From a methane-oxidizing endosymbiont of Gigantopelta aegis (GTDB lineage Bacteria > Pseudomonadota > Gammaproteobacteria > Methylococcales > Methylomonadaceae), in NCBI RefSeq assembly GCF_016097405.1, contig NZ_JAEHGD010000001.1, positions 2,080,725-2,144,724 of the forward strand: a stretch of 64,000 bases of DNA, read 5' to 3'. The notes under the pieces were generated by a model, which had not been told where the DNA came from, did no database searches, and was given only the letters and a program-made list of their open reading frames with translations. Shown one piece after another: positions 46,645-57,072 of this stretch. A program made the translations under genes and the position numbers. Numbering within the stretch: the first letter of the stretch is position 1; each line of letters starts with the position of its first letter.

Positions 46645-47259
46645 ATGTCTATTCAGAAAAAATTCATTGTTCGGCACCGTGAATACGGTCATATCAGGTT
46701 TCAAATTCCCGATGAATGTGTCCGGGAGACTGCAGCGCGTCAATTAGTCGATAAAATCAGCCATCTCGATGCGGTTGATCGTGTTCAGCTTTATCGGAAA
46801 GCGAAGAAATTATCTATTCGCTTTAATGAAGCCCGCTGTAATTTCAAACAATTAGCCAAAGCACTCTACCAGCTTATTACCGAGTTAGAGGCGGAAGGTT
46901 GTTTTGTTGAGAGTACGGGCGTATCGAAGGGGCGGGCACGACAGAAAATTGGGCAAAAAATAAAAAACAGCAAAGTTTCTCGATGGTTCAGTGACAAATA
47001 CAAAGCCACCAAGGAAACGGTGCAAGCAGCGAAAATTGTCACCAAGGTTGGCATGAAAGGGCCTAAGGCTTTAATCAACGATCCGGAAAAGGCGATTATT
47101 GATTTTCTGAATGATGTGTTGACCTTATATCTGATAAAACTGCACTGGACCCGTATTACGCAGGAATGGATACCGCGGCCGTTTGTGCATCGCTATGAAT
47201 GGTTGGCAACCTTTTACATGTTCTATTTATTGATTCGTTCACGCAGACCTCAAAAATAA
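46645..47259 (+). CDS. HMA2-domain-like protein beside a P-type ATPase
   Basis: This 204-residue protein has an N-terminal domain with [13 protein letters not shown] (about 9-21). This is the H-x3-G-x-x-R-x-x-x-P pattern seen in HMA2-type domains that accompany heavy-metal ATPases. A basic middle and a C-terminal hydrophobic stretch (about 180-198) follow. The ATPase at 47267 has a similar region at its own N-terminus ([13 protein letters not shown]). It is encoded 7 bases upstream of the ATPase and so is likely to work with it. Confidence 0.72.
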   Translation: MSIQKKFIVRHREYGHIRFQIPDECVRETAARQLVDKISHLDAVDRVQLYRKAKKLSIRFNEARCNFKQLAKALYQLITELEAEGCFVESTGVSKGRARQKIGQKIKNSKVSRWFSDKYKATKETVQAAKIVTKVGMKGPKALINDPEKAIIDFLNDVLTLYLIKLHWTRITQEWIPRPFVHRYEWLATFYMFYLLIRSRRPQK

Positions 47260-47266
47260 CAAGCTT

Positions 47267-49714
47267 ATGACAAATTCTCAGAGTGCGTATAAAAATTTTC
47301 GGCTGGTGCATCAATTAAAAAGACGTATCAGAATCATTTCACCGGTTTTAAAAAAAGACCCGGAACGCACACTTATTTTTGAGATTTTGTTAAAAAAACG
47401 ACCGGAAATTAAACAGGTACGCTCGGTAAGTGCGATCGGATCGGTTGTTATTGAGTTTGATGCGGAAAAGCTGCCGCTGGAAAATTTATTGATTTTGCTG
47501 GATGCGGTGCTAGGCAATCTGGCGCAGCGATCGGATGCGATTAAGCCACCTAAAAAAACATTCGATGGGCCGATTCAGGAAATTGAAATGGCGGTGGGCG
47601 GGATGAGTTGTGCCTCCTGTGCGCTGTTGATTGAGATGGTGTTGAATCGAGATGAACATGTCAAGCAGGCCAGTGTCAATTTCGCCACCGAAACAGTCAA
47701 CGTCGAAGGTTGCCTGGATAAGCAATACCTGGTCGACAAATTGGCAGCATTAGGCTATGAGGCGTATGCGATGGATACTTTGTCGCAGCGTAAAAACCTG
47801 ATTGTCAAAGAACAACAACGAATTGAACGCGCTAAGCGCCGATTCTGGACAGCGGCAGCATTGAGTTTTCCAGTCGTTGCATCGGCGATGGCGATGATGA
47901 AATCACCGCTGGTGCATTGGCTGCAGTTTGCCTTGACCACCGGCGTCGTTTTTGGCAGCGGTAAACCATTTTTTGAAAAAGCCGCGCGACTGGCCAGGCA
48001 ACGGGCGGCTAACATGGATACGTTAGTGGCTGTCGGCGTGGGTTCGGCTTATTTTTATAGTATTCCTGCCTTGTTCAGGCGCAAGGGTCATGTTTATTTT
48101 GAAGCGGCGGCGGCAATCGTCACTTTTGTATTGTTAGGGCGTTATCTGGAAGAGCGTGCCCGCGGCCGGGCGGGGGAGGCGATTCGCAAACTGGTGGATT
48201 TACAGCCGAGTCAGGCCACGCTGTTACGGGATGGAAAGGAAGTCATTGTCGATGTCGATGCCTTGGAATTAGGTGATATTGTTTTGATACGGCCTGGAGA
48301 AAAAATTCCAACGGATGGTGAAGTGATTTCCGGTGTTTCGACGGTCGATGAGTCTATGGTCACCGGTGAGAGTATGCCGGTGGTTAAAGAAGTCGGGCAA
48401 AAAGTCATTGGAGGGTGTGTTAATGGCAACGGTGTTTTACAGGTCAGGGTGACAGCCGTTGGCATGGATACGGTTTTGGCCGGTATTGTACATATGGTCG
48501 ATCAGGCACAGGCCGCTAAATTGCCGATTCAGAAACAAGTCGATAAGGTTTCTGCCCTGTTTGTGCCGGCGGTGATGGGTATTTCGGCGGGAACACTGGG
48601 AGGCTGGTTGATTGCAGGTGCGCCATTTACCTTTGCTTTTGGCAACGCGATTACTGTTCTCTTGATTGCTTGCCCGTGCGCTTTAGGTCTAGCGACGCCG
48701 GCGGCGATTATGGTCGGAACCGGTCAAGCAGCGAAGAAAGGCATTTACATTCGTAATGGTGAAAGCCTTGAGGTTGCCTCGCATCTGAATGCCATCGTTT
48801 TCGATAAAACGGGCACTATTACCGAAGGCAAACCGAAAATCAGCGATGTCGTCAAGGTTTCTCGTATGAGCGAAGACAATTTGATTCGATTAGCTGCAGC
48901 TGCAGAAAATAATTCTGAGCATTTTCTGGCCAAAGCGGTGACCGATTATGCAAAAGAAAAACAGATTCAATGGCCTGAGGCTGATTATTTTTACAGCGAA
49001 ACCGGCCGCGGTGTACGCGCTAGTGTCGAGGGCAAGAAAGTCTTGATTGGAAATCGCGCCTGGATGGAAGAAAATCAGGTTGTACTTAAGCGTTTGCCAG
49101 AGCAGGCTGAAAGTTTGGCCGAGCAGGGTAAAACACCTGTTTATATGGCGATTGAACAAAAAGAAGCCGCTATATTTGCAATTTCCGATAAGCCGCGTAA
49201 TGAGGCGGCCGATGCGATTTCGCGCTTGCATCAGCGTGGCATCGAAACCCTGATGGTGACAGGAGACAGTGAAAAAACAGCATATTATATTGCGACCCGG
49301 GTGGGTATTGAACGCGTTATCGCTAATGCGCGGCCGGATGAAAAGTTGGCGATTATTCAGAAACTACAGCAGCAAGGCAAAAAAGTCGGGATGATTGGCG
49401 ATGGCATCAATGATGCGCCGGCATTGGCGGCTGCCGATGTCGGCTTTGCGATTGGTAGCGGTACCGATATTGCTATCGAATCGTCCGATATGACGCTAGT
49501 GCAAGGCGATATTAACAAAGTAGCCGAGGCGATTGAGCTTAGCAGCGCGACTATTTCGATCATCAAACAAAATCTGTTCTGGGCTTTTGGCTATAATACG
49601 GTCGCGATTCCTGTGGCTGCGATGGGCCGACTGAGTCCGATGATCGCGTCGGCGGCGATGGCACTGAGCTCTGTTTCGGTGATTGCCAATTCATTACGGC
49701 TGAATAAGAAATAG
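47267..49714 (+). CDS. Copper-type P1B ATPase
   Basis: This 815-residue transporter has an HMA2-like N-terminal region (1-85) and an HMA domain with GMSCASC (112-118). The membrane motif CPC (about 469-471) is in [20 protein letters not shown] is at about 513, with [13 protein letters not shown] as a variant of the usual HP motif region, and [21 protein letters not shown] plus GMxCxxC indicates Cu(I) transport, probably outward. Copper is central to particulate methane monooxygenase, so copper supply or detoxification is a likely role. It lies 8 bases before the SafE-family gene. Confidence 0.92.
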   Translation: MTNSQSAYKNFRLVHQLKRRIRIISPVLKKDPERTLIFEILLKKRPEIKQVRSVSAIGSVVIEFDAEKLPLENLLILLDAVLGNLAQRSDAIKPPKKTFDGPIQEIEMAVGGMSCASCALLIEMVLNRDEHVKQASVNFATETVNVEGCLDKQYLVDKLAALGYEAYAMDTLSQRKNLIVKEQQRIERAKRRFWTAAALSFPVVASAMAMMKSPLVHWLQFALTTGVVFGSGKPFFEKAARLARQRAANMDTLVAVGVGSAYFYSIPALFRRKGHVYFEAAAAIVTFVLLGRYLEERARGRAGEAIRKLVDLQPSQATLLRDGKEVIVDVDALELGDIVLIRPGEKIPTDGEVISGVSTVDESMVTGESMPVVKEVGQKVIGGCVNGNGVLQVRVTAVGMDTVLAGIVHMVDQAQAAKLPIQKQVDKVSALFVPAVMGISAGTLGGWLIAGAPFTFAFGNAITVLLIACPCALGLATPAAIMVGTGQAAKKGIYIRNGESLEVASHLNAIVFDKTGTITEGKPKISDVVKVSRMSEDNLIRLAAAAENNSEHFLAKAVTDYAKEKQIQWPEADYFYSETGRGVRASVEGKKVLIGNRAWMEENQVVLKRLPEQAESLAEQGKTPVYMAIEQKEAAIFAISDKPRNEAADAISRLHQRGIETLMVTGDSEKTAYYIATRVGIERVIANARPDEKLAIIQKLQQQGKKVGMIGDGINDAPALAAADVGFAIGSGTDIAIESSDMTLVQGDINKVAEAIELSSATISIIKQNLFWAFGYNTVAIPVAAMGRLSPMIASAAMALSSVSVIANSLRLNKK

Positions 49715-49722
49715 GACGCGAC

Positions 49723-50547
49723 ATGGATCATTCAATGCACAATATGCAAGATATGGCGGCCGCCGCAGGTGGCTTTGATTATGTGCTTGCGTTTATTGCC
49801 GGCGTATTGGGGAGCGGGCATTGTTTAGGCATGTGTGGTGCGCTTGTTTCCGGTTATTTTATGCAAGCTGGAAAAACACGATCTTATTTGCCTTATTTTG
49901 CCTATCAACTCAGCCGAATTTTTGTTTACAGTCTGGTTGGGCTGGCGGCGGCTTCGTTGGGTTTTGTGCTGGTTTCCAGCGGGATGTTCGGTAAAATTCA
50001 AGGTATCTTACAAATGGCCATTGGTGGGGTCGTGATTATTCTGGCGTTAGGTATTTTGGGTTGGATTCCTTTTCAAGGCTCGTTTAGACTGATACCCATG
50101 AACGTGTTACGCAAAGGCTATGCCAGTGCAAGCCAGAAAGGTCCTGTCCTCGGTGCGATGATTGCCGGCGTTTTAAATGGTATGATGCCTTGTCCACTGA
50201 CCTTTGCGATGGCGGTAAAAGCGACAACGGCACCAACGATTATTGAAGGCGGTTTGTTGATGCTAGCTTTTGGTGCGGGTACTTTGCCGACGATGTTGCT
50301 GGTTTCGGTTGCATTTGGAAAGTTGGGTGCAAATGTTCGCGGTATGATGTTGAAGGCAGCGGCTTTTATTATGATTTTAATGGGCCTTAACACTTTTTAT
50401 AATGGGCTTAATTTTTATGTTGCAGAAACCTTTAAGCATCGAACATTCTTACATGCGTTAAAAGAATATATTGATTTTATGATTATGGAACTGATCAAAG
50501 TCGGACAATTTCTGGCTGAAATGATGAACAACATCCAGGCAAGTTAA
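49723..50547 (+). CDS. SafE/DsbD-type membrane protein (UreH-like)
   Basis: This 274-residue protein begins with a Met/His-rich stretch (MDHSMHNMQDM). Six or so membrane helices follow, with the motif GSGHCLGMCGALVSGYF (about 31-47) and NGMMPCPLTFAMAV. It resembles the TauE/SafE-like (DsbD_2) family often encoded beside copper P-type ATPases and oxidase assembly genes. A role in metal or redox transfer with the upstream ATPase is likely. Confidence 0.85.
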   Translation: MDHSMHNMQDMAAAAGGFDYVLAFIAGVLGSGHCLGMCGALVSGYFMQAGKTRSYLPYFAYQLSRIFVYSLVGLAAASLGFVLVSSGMFGKIQGILQMAIGGVVIILALGILGWIPFQGSFRLIPMNVLRKGYASASQKGPVLGAMIAGVLNGMMPCPLTFAMAVKATTAPTIIEGGLLMLAFGAGTLPTMLLVSVAFGKLGANVRGMMLKAAAFIMILMGLNTFYNGLNFYVAETFKHRTFLHALKEYIDFMIMELIKVGQFLAEMMNNIQAS

Positions 50548-50688
50548 CCCAGTCTTGTCGTTGTTGTGCCATAAATTCGCCTTATTTACAGCTATTTGAC
50601 CTTAAAAATGTTTTTTGATTTATGCAATAAACCCCATCTTTTTTATCAATCACTTGTGTTATTGATGACAAAGCTAGGTTAAAAGAAA

Positions 50689-51534
50689 ATGGCCGAATTA
50701 CCGATAAAATCGGCGCAAAATAACCTGACCCAAGCAGATATTATTTTATTGTCGCAGGCCGTTCAACGGCTTGAAACAAGTAGTGTGGCTGCACGTATCG
50801 GATATGTATTAGGCATGCCCATCGAAAAAGCATTAGCCGCTTTACCAGGGCATTGGTCGACCATTGTGTCCAGAATTACACGAACCGCATTGGAAAAAGC
50901 TTTGGATGCAGCCTTACTTTCCTTACAAGCAAATGCTAGGCTTAAGCCGGCCGGAAACAAAACACATAAGATTCTAGCCGGTATCAGTGGTGCCGTGGGC
51001 GGCAGTTTTGGTATTACTGCATTAGCGGCGGAATTACCGGTTTCAGCCACCTTGATGTTGCGCTCTATTGCGGATATTGCCCGCAGCTATGGTGAAGATT
51101 TGCAGGATTGGGACACTCGTATGGCTTGTTTAACCGTTTTTGCGTTAAATGGAGGTGGCGGGCGCAGTCAGGATAGTGCAGACACCAGTTACTATGCAGT
51201 GCGCTCCTTTTTAAGTAAAGCCATTGGTGATACATCGAATCATATTGCTGTACATGGGCTCAGCAAAGAAGGTGGACCCATGTTGGTCAAATTTCTGAAT
51301 GCCGTTTCCAGTCGTTTCAGTGTGCCGGTTTCAGAAAAATTGGCGGCGCAAAGCCTGCCTTTATTAGGTGCAGTCGGTGGGGCTTCGGTCAATTTGATTT
51401 TCATGGAACATTATCAACAAATGGCAAAGGCACATTTTACTGTGCGCCGATTAGAGCGTTGCTATGGGAAGACTCAGATAGAGACTGCTTATCAACAAAT
51501 CTTGCGAGAAAACATTAAGGCTTTACGGACTTAA
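50689..51534 (+). CDS. EcsC-family protein
   Basis: This 281-residue protein has glycine-rich hydrophobic stretches (ISGAVGGSFGITALAAELPV about 98-117, SLPLLGAVGGASVNLIFMEH about 222-241) and RSIADIARSYGEDLQD. These match EcsC-like proteins, whose function is not clear (membrane-associated, linked in some bacteria to secretion). It stands alone, with a 141-base gap before it, and its stop lies in a palindromic repeat. Confidence 0.82.
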   Translation: MAELPIKSAQNNLTQADIILLSQAVQRLETSSVAARIGYVLGMPIEKALAALPGHWSTIVSRITRTALEKALDAALLSLQANARLKPAGNKTHKILAGISGAVGGSFGITALAAELPVSATLMLRSIADIARSYGEDLQDWDTRMACLTVFALNGGGGRSQDSADTSYYAVRSFLSKAIGDTSNHIAVHGLSKEGGPMLVKFLNAVSSRFSVPVSEKLAAQSLPLLGAVGGASVNLIFMEHYQQMAKAHFTVRRLERCYGKTQIETAYQQILRENIKALRT

Positions 51535-51671
51535 ATGTGAATTAAGAGCTAAATTGTGGCTCAACAAATCAATGGCTTAGCGTGATGCAAACTCTATGCT
51601 CCTCAAGCAAAAAATATAAGTCATTGATTTTATTTTATATGAGGTTTTCAGCTCTTAATTCGCATTTAAGT
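51529..51671. repeat. Palindromic element overlapping the EcsC-gene stop
   Basis: The 22-bp arms (51529-51550, ACTTAAATGTGAATTAAGAG..., and 51650-51671) match with one mismatch. A second inverted pair, AAATCAATG...CATTGATTT, lies inside. The frame at 51582-51794 that crosses it shows no protein-like features. With the arms next to the stop codon it may act in 3' end formation, or be a mobile repeat. Confidence 0.65.
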
Positions 51672-53069
51672 AGCTGCTTTTTAATTATGAGTGGAAAGGA
51701 TAAAAATGGACATGTTACGGGAGGTTTAGTGGCTCGGCAATATCACAGAATAAGTACGGTATGCAATGCCCCAACAGGGATAAGATGTAGATGACAACAC
51801 AGATACCTCAACAGACCGACGTTGTCGTGATTGGCGGTGGGCCTGCCGGAAGTAGTGCGGCAACGCATCTGGCGCAGGCTGGCGTGGATGTGGTGTTATT
51901 GGAAAAGGCGCAGTTTCCGCGCCATCAGGTCGGCGAAAGTTTGATTCCGCATATCTGGAAATTTACTGACCTGACTGGCGTGTCTGAAAAAATTCAGCAA
52001 GAAGGCTTTCTAGCCAAAGCTGGTGGAATTACGGTCTGGAATGATAATATCCGCCAAATTTTGTTTTCTGATTTTGGCTATCGACGGCCGGGGCTTCATG
52101 TTGAACGGGATGTGTTCGATCATATTTTATTGAAACATGCAGAAACATCGGGTACGCAAGTATTTCAGTCGATTGCCGTCAAGGCGGTAGATTTCAGTGA
52201 TAAAGATTGGCCAGAAGTACGTTATCTCGACAAACGCACACAAGATAATTACACTGGCACAATTCGCTGTCAATATGTCATTGATGCCAGTGGACACAGT
52301 GCCTTATTGTCAGGCCAGTTTGGCACGCGCCAGACTATCAGCAGCCAGGTGAATTTTTTATCGCTTTGGGGCTATTTTGAAGGTTCGCGCTATATTGGTG
52401 TTGATCGTAAGAGTCACTCGGCGGCTGAAATAAAGACGGTGAAACCGGTTACTTTTGTCATGTCGGTCGATGGTGGCTGGCTATGGCATATTATTCTGCG
52501 GGATAAAACCAGTGTTGGCCTGGTGCTGCCGACAGAAAAAATGCGTGGAATGGATCGTCACCAGCGCGAAGTCTTTTATAAACAAACGTGTGTGCGCTTA
52601 CCCTATCTTAGCCAGTTGCTAGAATCGGCCCGATTTATCGAGGGTTCTTTGCAATATCGGCCGGATTATTCGTATTATTCGGAAAATATCTGTGGTGACA
52701 ATTATTATTGCATAGGCGATTCGGCGGCATTTGTCGATCCGATATTTTCTCATGGCGTTCAAAATGCCCTATATAACGCGGCCGTTACGACACTGGCGAT
52801 CAAAGAATCATTGAAAAAGAAAAAAAACCGAAGTCGCTATAGCCAACTTTGTGCCAACCGTATGCAGCAATTTTATGGTTTCTCCAGGGCTTTATCGTTA
52901 GGTGATTTTGGTTGTCACGGTGTTAACCCTGAATTAGTTAAAAATCTGATGAAGGCCTTGCCGCCATTAGAACTGGCTTTGATTTTAGTGGCATCTGAAA
53001 TGACTAATCGTTCAGAAAACTTTCGCCAACTCGCACGTGAGGCCGGTGTCTGGGATAAGTTAGAAAGTA

Positions 53070-53846
53070 GGGGCTGTTGCCGTTTTGAAAATCCCCCTTG
53101 AAATTCAATAACTCCGCCACATAGATTGTTTATTTTGACTCAAAAACAAGCAAACTATGCCGCGACAACTGCTTACGGATCGAAGGTATTTTTTATCGCT
53201 TGCGAGTAGGTTGTCCCTGGAGAGATTTACCCACGGCTTTTGGTAATTGGAATGCGGTATATAAACGATTCAATGACTGGTCTCGTAAAGAAAAACTGAT
53301 GGGTATTTTTAACGCCTTGGTTGTTGATCCAGACCTGGAATGGGAATTTATTGATGGGAGTATTGTGAAAGCACATCAGCATAGTAGTGGTGCGGCCTGT
53401 GAACAAGAAACAGCGATAGGGAAATCTGTCGCCGGGAACACCAGTAAAATTCATATGGCCGTTGATGCCTGTGGTCTTCCTATTCATTTCTCAGTGACAG
53501 GCGGCGAAGTTCATGACTGTAAAGAAGCACCGAAATTAGTTGCAGAGCTCCCAAAAGGTGACTATATAGTTGCTGACAGAGGCTATGACAGTGAAGCATT
53601 ACGTCTTCAAATTAAAGACAAAGGGGCTGTTCCTGTTATCCCAAGAAAAAGAATTCAACTCGGGGAAATGATGAAATGGATTGGTGTCTCTACAAATATC
53701 GCCATCTCGTTGAAAATGTGTTTGCAAGACTTAAGCATTTCAGAGCGATCGCCACGCGATATGACAAACTCAAACGAAATTTTGAAGGCTCTATCGCTCT
53801 GGCTTGCGCCTTTTTATGGTTACCTATGTGAAATGGCAACAGCCCC
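53070..53846 (+). mobile_element. IS5-family (IS427-like) element, copy 3
   Basis: The ends are GGGGCTGTTGCC and GGCAACAGCCCC, with TA target duplications (53068-53069 and 53847-53848). Removing the element and one TA restores the host frame. It is the most complete of the three copies at the right end but lacks about 57 bases near the transposase start compared with copy 1. Confidence 0.92.
53157..53831 (+). pseudogene. IS5-family transposase (copy 3), deleted and frameshifted
   Basis: It starts MPRQLLTD, then loses about 57 bases present in copy 1. RVGCPWRDLPTAFGNW, FIDGSIVKAHQHS and YIVADRGYDSEAL are intact. A missing A near 53645 shifts the frame; correcting it gives ENVFARLKHFRAIATRYDK, which holds the last catalytic Glu, and ends at TGA 53829-53831. 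Confidence 0.85.
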
Positions 53847-54006
53847 TAGTGATTGGCTTGGTAAACAAGAAGGGCTTGAATTAACGTTAACAACAGCTTC
53901 TTAGACCGCTCCTGAGTCTGGTGAAATAGTGGGGATGAAAATTGAAGCAAATTTGCATCAAAAATTTACTGGCTGTAGAATCAGCTAGGCCGTTACTCAG
54001 GTGACC

Positions 54007-54027
54007 AGAGTGATAGTCACTCTTTTT
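54007..54027 (+). terminator. Terminator-like hairpin
   Basis: AGAGTGATAGTCACTCT (54007-54023) with a following T run. It lies between the interrupted flavoprotein gene and the envelope cluster; nothing else is recognised in 53905-54146. Confidence 0.7.
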
Positions 54028-54146
54028 CTGTTAGATCATGGCTTTGTAATTTTGCAGCACATAAAATTTCAGGTTCTTCTACGACACAGGGTGAGCTTTT
54101 GTTGAGTCGTTACCGGAAAGTATAAAAATAACAAGAAGGAAATATC

Positions 54147-55025
54147 ATGATACTTAAAGTAATTTTTTCATTAAGTCTTTTTTATTGTAGTGTTCTGACG
54201 GCAGAGACTATTCAGCCCGCAGTTGCGATAAAAGATCCAACTATAGGCGATGGAATTTCATCTAAATTGGCAAAAAGAATTGATGTGGCACAAATAAGAT
54301 CTGAAATGGAGGCTTCCTTCAGGGCAACTCGAAAATTCAGGGTGTTAAGCAGGGATAAGTCCACATTGAAAGCCGTTCTCGATGAACAAAAATTCGCACA
54401 ATCCGATTTGGCTAAGGGTGATGCCGCCAGTCATGGGGAATTGAATAATGCCAATTATTTGATTATACCAACCATCGTGGATTTCAAGTTTTATCGAACG
54501 CATAAGCCTTTACCTAATTTTGATAATAAATTCAAACGTCGTGATGCCGGTTTATTGGCTATAAACGCCCAAATGCTGGATACGACCAGCGGCCAGATAG
54601 TGACTACGTTCAACCTGAAAGCAAATTTTGCCACTAAACCACGCATTGTGAATGGGAAAGGCGGAGGCCCTAGTAGTGTGTATTTCACAAAAATGGCGAA
54701 GAAGGTCGCTTCGCAATTGGCGAATCAGTTTGTCGCCCAGGTTTATCCCATGAAAGTAGTGAAACGGACTCGCAATGGTCAGGTGATTATCAACCGAGGT
54801 CAAGATGGCGGTTTGAAAAAAGGGACTGTTTTAGCGGTATTTTCTGCAGGGGAAGAGTTGATTGATCCAGATACTGGTGAATCTTTAGGATCAAGTGAAG
54901 AATATATCGGCGAAGTTAAAGTCACAAGAATCAATCCTAAGATAACCTTTGCAAAAATTATTAAAGAAGCAGATCCTGCCAATATGCCGATAGATGTCGG
55001 TAGTATTTTAAGATATCCGCAATAA
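54147..55025 (+). CDS. CsgG-like exported protein
   Basis: This 292-residue protein has a signal peptide (about 1-19, ending LTAE). A CsgG-type fold follows: FRATRKFRVLSRDKSTLKAV (about 54-73), NYLIIPTIVDFKF, and an end repeat VIINRGQDGGLKKGTVLAVF with DPDTGESLG. The two halves of the next protein have the same layout. CsgG-like proteins bind the inner face of the outer membrane or form export pores; here no curli genes are present, so the role is probably envelope-related. Confidence 0.8.
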   Translation: MILKVIFSLSLFYCSVLTAETIQPAVAIKDPTIGDGISSKLAKRIDVAQIRSEMEASFRATRKFRVLSRDKSTLKAVLDEQKFAQSDLAKGDAASHGELNNANYLIIPTIVDFKFYRTHKPLPNFDNKFKRRDAGLLAINAQMLDTTSGQIVTTFNLKANFATKPRIVNGKGGGPSSVYFTKMAKKVASQLANQFVAQVYPMKVVKRTRNGQVIINRGQDGGLKKGTVLAVFSAGEELIDPDTGESLGSSEEYIGEVKVTRINPKITFAKIIKEADPANMPIDVGSILRYPQ

Positions 55026-55051
55026 TGGCGACAGAAAACCGGTGAATAATT

Positions 55052-56914
55052 ATGAAAAATAAAATTATCAATATCCTGTTGCTCATTTGCTTCAGTCTTT
55101 TTTTGATGGCCTGTGACAAGCAGGATTCGTCAGAACAACAAAAACTTGAAAGTAATGATAATGCAATCAAATTAGCTATTTTAAGTCATAGCGATTTTTT
55201 TCCTGATCGTGCTGTTCAGCAGCGCATAGGATTGCCCGAAGCTTTAGCCGCCCGATTGACAGAACGCTTGACGCAAAGTAAACGCTTTCAGGTGCTGGAA
55301 CGGACTGCATTCAGAAAAGTGATCAATGAACAACAATTTGGCCAGCAGCAAAAAGAATCATTTCTAGATCGCAGTGTCAATGCAGCGACTGATAACATCG
55401 ACAAGGCGGATGGCTTGACTGTTGCTGTTACAACTTCGGTAGCTGATTTTAATGATCTGGTTAAGGAATATCAGAATCTGGGAACAACGGTGGGAGCGGA
55501 CTATCTGGTATTTGCGGTACTTGAGAAAGCGGATAAGAGTCGCAAGAGAGTCGAATTACCTTATAGCGAAACGGGGATTGGTTTTACCCAAAATAAAGTC
55601 GATGCCCGCTTACGCTTACGCATTATCGATGCCAAAACGGGAGCTATTGCTGGAGCAGCAAGCTTTAGAACCCAGTTGAAAGAGTCGTTGTTGGATGGCC
55701 AGCAATCAGAAAGGGATGATTATTCAACATTTGATGATTTGGCTTTGTTAGCGAGCAATAAAATTTTGGATATCACTTATCCGGCACAAATCGTCAACAG
55801 CGACCCCTGGGTTGTTAACCGCGGTCGTAATGATGGCTTTCAACAAGGTGCGGTGTTTAATGTTGTCCACGAAGGTAAGGCAATCAAGGATGCATCCGGA
55901 CGTGTTATCGGCAAGATTCAAACCCCCAGTGGTCAGATAAAGCTGGTTAGTGTTCAGGATGCTATTGCCATTGCTGAAGCGATTGAAGGTAATATTCAGG
56001 TAGGGGATTTGCTGGAACTTGATGCACAACAAACTACCGCCGATAGTGATGATCAGCCACGTACGGAACATGCCAATGGTCGTCAAAACGGTAAAATCAG
56101 GTTGGCAGTTGGCAAAATAAGAATCAACGCTAAAAGAAAAGATAGCGAGGCGGCCAGGCAATATCAGACGCGGTTAACGAATGAGTTATTGGTCAAATTA
56201 ACTAATACACAACGCTTTGATGTGTTGGATAGACAAGAAATTGATCAGATAATGGATGAAAAAAGTTTTATTGCTCTGACAAAAGCTCAAAATATTGAAG
56301 ATAAACTGAAAGAATTCGATCAGGCTGATTATTTGATTTTTCCAGCAATCAATACATTTGATCTTCGTATTCAACGTGAAAAAGTTCCCTATGTAGATGA
56401 AATACAAACACGCTATAGCTCCGTGGTTGATGCTACGTTACGAATTGTGGACAGCCATAGTGGCAAACTTTTAGCGGCTGATAAGATAAGTTTGAATAAA
56501 AAGCTGGATGTCAATAGTCAGGCAGGCATTGAAGACAGTTACGCTCGTATGATTGAAGATTTTTCAACTGCTTTGGTAAGCCGGATTATGTTGCGGCTGT
56601 ATCCCGTCCGGATTATTGGTGCGATTTCTGACAGTGAGTTTTATATCAATCGTGGAGAGGATGGTGGCTTGTTGCGTGGAGATGTGTTTGATGTGTTGCG
56701 TGAAGGGCAAGAAATGATTGATCCTGATACTGGCGTATCAATGGGAAAAATTGAACGGAAAATTGCTAAAGTCAGAGTCGAAACTATTGAGCCATCTCGT
56801 TCCATCGTCAGTCTTTTAGATGGTGGAAGCCTTAAAACCGGTGATGTTTTAAGGCCGGCTAAACAGACCGTGGTCAAAGCGCCTAAGCCGATGGTTAGAA
56901 AACCAGCCTTCTAA
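55052..56914 (+). CDS. Lipoprotein with two tandem CsgG-like domains
   Basis: This 620-residue protein has a lipobox at LFLMACDKQ (about 17-25). It contains two copies of the CsgG-like unit: first about 45-325 (SKRFQVLERTAFRKVINEQQ ... VVNRGRNDGFQQGAVFNVVH), second about 345-600 (QRFDVLDRQEIDQIMDEKSF ... YINRGEDGGLLRGDVFDVLR). Each copy ends in the same type of repeat as the protein at 54147, so the pair arose by duplication. The gap to the previous gene is 26 bases, so they are co-transcribed. Confidence 0.82.
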   Translation: MKNKIINILLLICFSLFLMACDKQDSSEQQKLESNDNAIKLAILSHSDFFPDRAVQQRIGLPEALAARLTERLTQSKRFQVLERTAFRKVINEQQFGQQQKESFLDRSVNAATDNIDKADGLTVAVTTSVADFNDLVKEYQNLGTTVGADYLVFAVLEKADKSRKRVELPYSETGIGFTQNKVDARLRLRIIDAKTGAIAGAASFRTQLKESLLDGQQSERDDYSTFDDLALLASNKILDITYPAQIVNSDPWVVNRGRNDGFQQGAVFNVVHEGKAIKDASGRVIGKIQTPSGQIKLVSVQDAIAIAEAIEGNIQVGDLLELDAQQTTADSDDQPRTEHANGRQNGKIRLAVGKIRINAKRKDSEAARQYQTRLTNELLVKLTNTQRFDVLDRQEIDQIMDEKSFIALTKAQNIEDKLKEFDQADYLIFPAINTFDLRIQREKVPYVDEIQTRYSSVVDATLRIVDSHSGKLLAADKISLNKKLDVNSQAGIEDSYARMIEDFSTALVSRIMLRLYPVRIIGAISDSEFYINRGEDGGLLRGDVFDVLREGQEMIDPDTGVSMGKIERKIAKVRVETIEPSRSIVSLLDGGSLKTGDVLRPAKQTVVKAPKPMVRKPAF

Positions 56915-57072
56915 TAGCGGTTGGAGTCTAAAAAGACAAATACAAATGATGTTGGGATAGCGGTCATTACCGAGCATTGCTTATTTTGTCATAGACACGC
57001 ATATACTTTCAAAAACGCTATTTAGTATTGTGGGCAACATACTATAGATAGGGTTAAAAAACATATCCGAAC

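Larger units (their letters stand above)
51791..53904 (+). pseudogene. FAD-dependent oxidoreductase/halogenase-like gene, interrupted by IS5
   Basis: The frame 51791-53069 plus 53849-53904 restores a 444-residue flavoprotein. An FAD-binding VVVIGGGPAGSSAATHLAQAG is at the N-terminus, then HQVGESLIPH, and YYCIGDSAAFVDPIFSHGVQ near the middle. It resembles the tryptophan-halogenase/geranylgeranyl-reductase superfamily; the substrate is unknown. IS5 (53070-53846) with TA duplications lies 18 codons before the true stop. As written, the protein ends 11 residues into the IS (436 aa), so it lacks only its tail and might still fold. No tailoring or peptide genes are near. Confidence 0.85.

Noticed and set aside
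51582..51794. 70-residue gene before the flavoprotein
   Set aside because: The frame crosses a palindromic repeat, has no ribosome-binding site or recognisable domain, and overlaps the next start.
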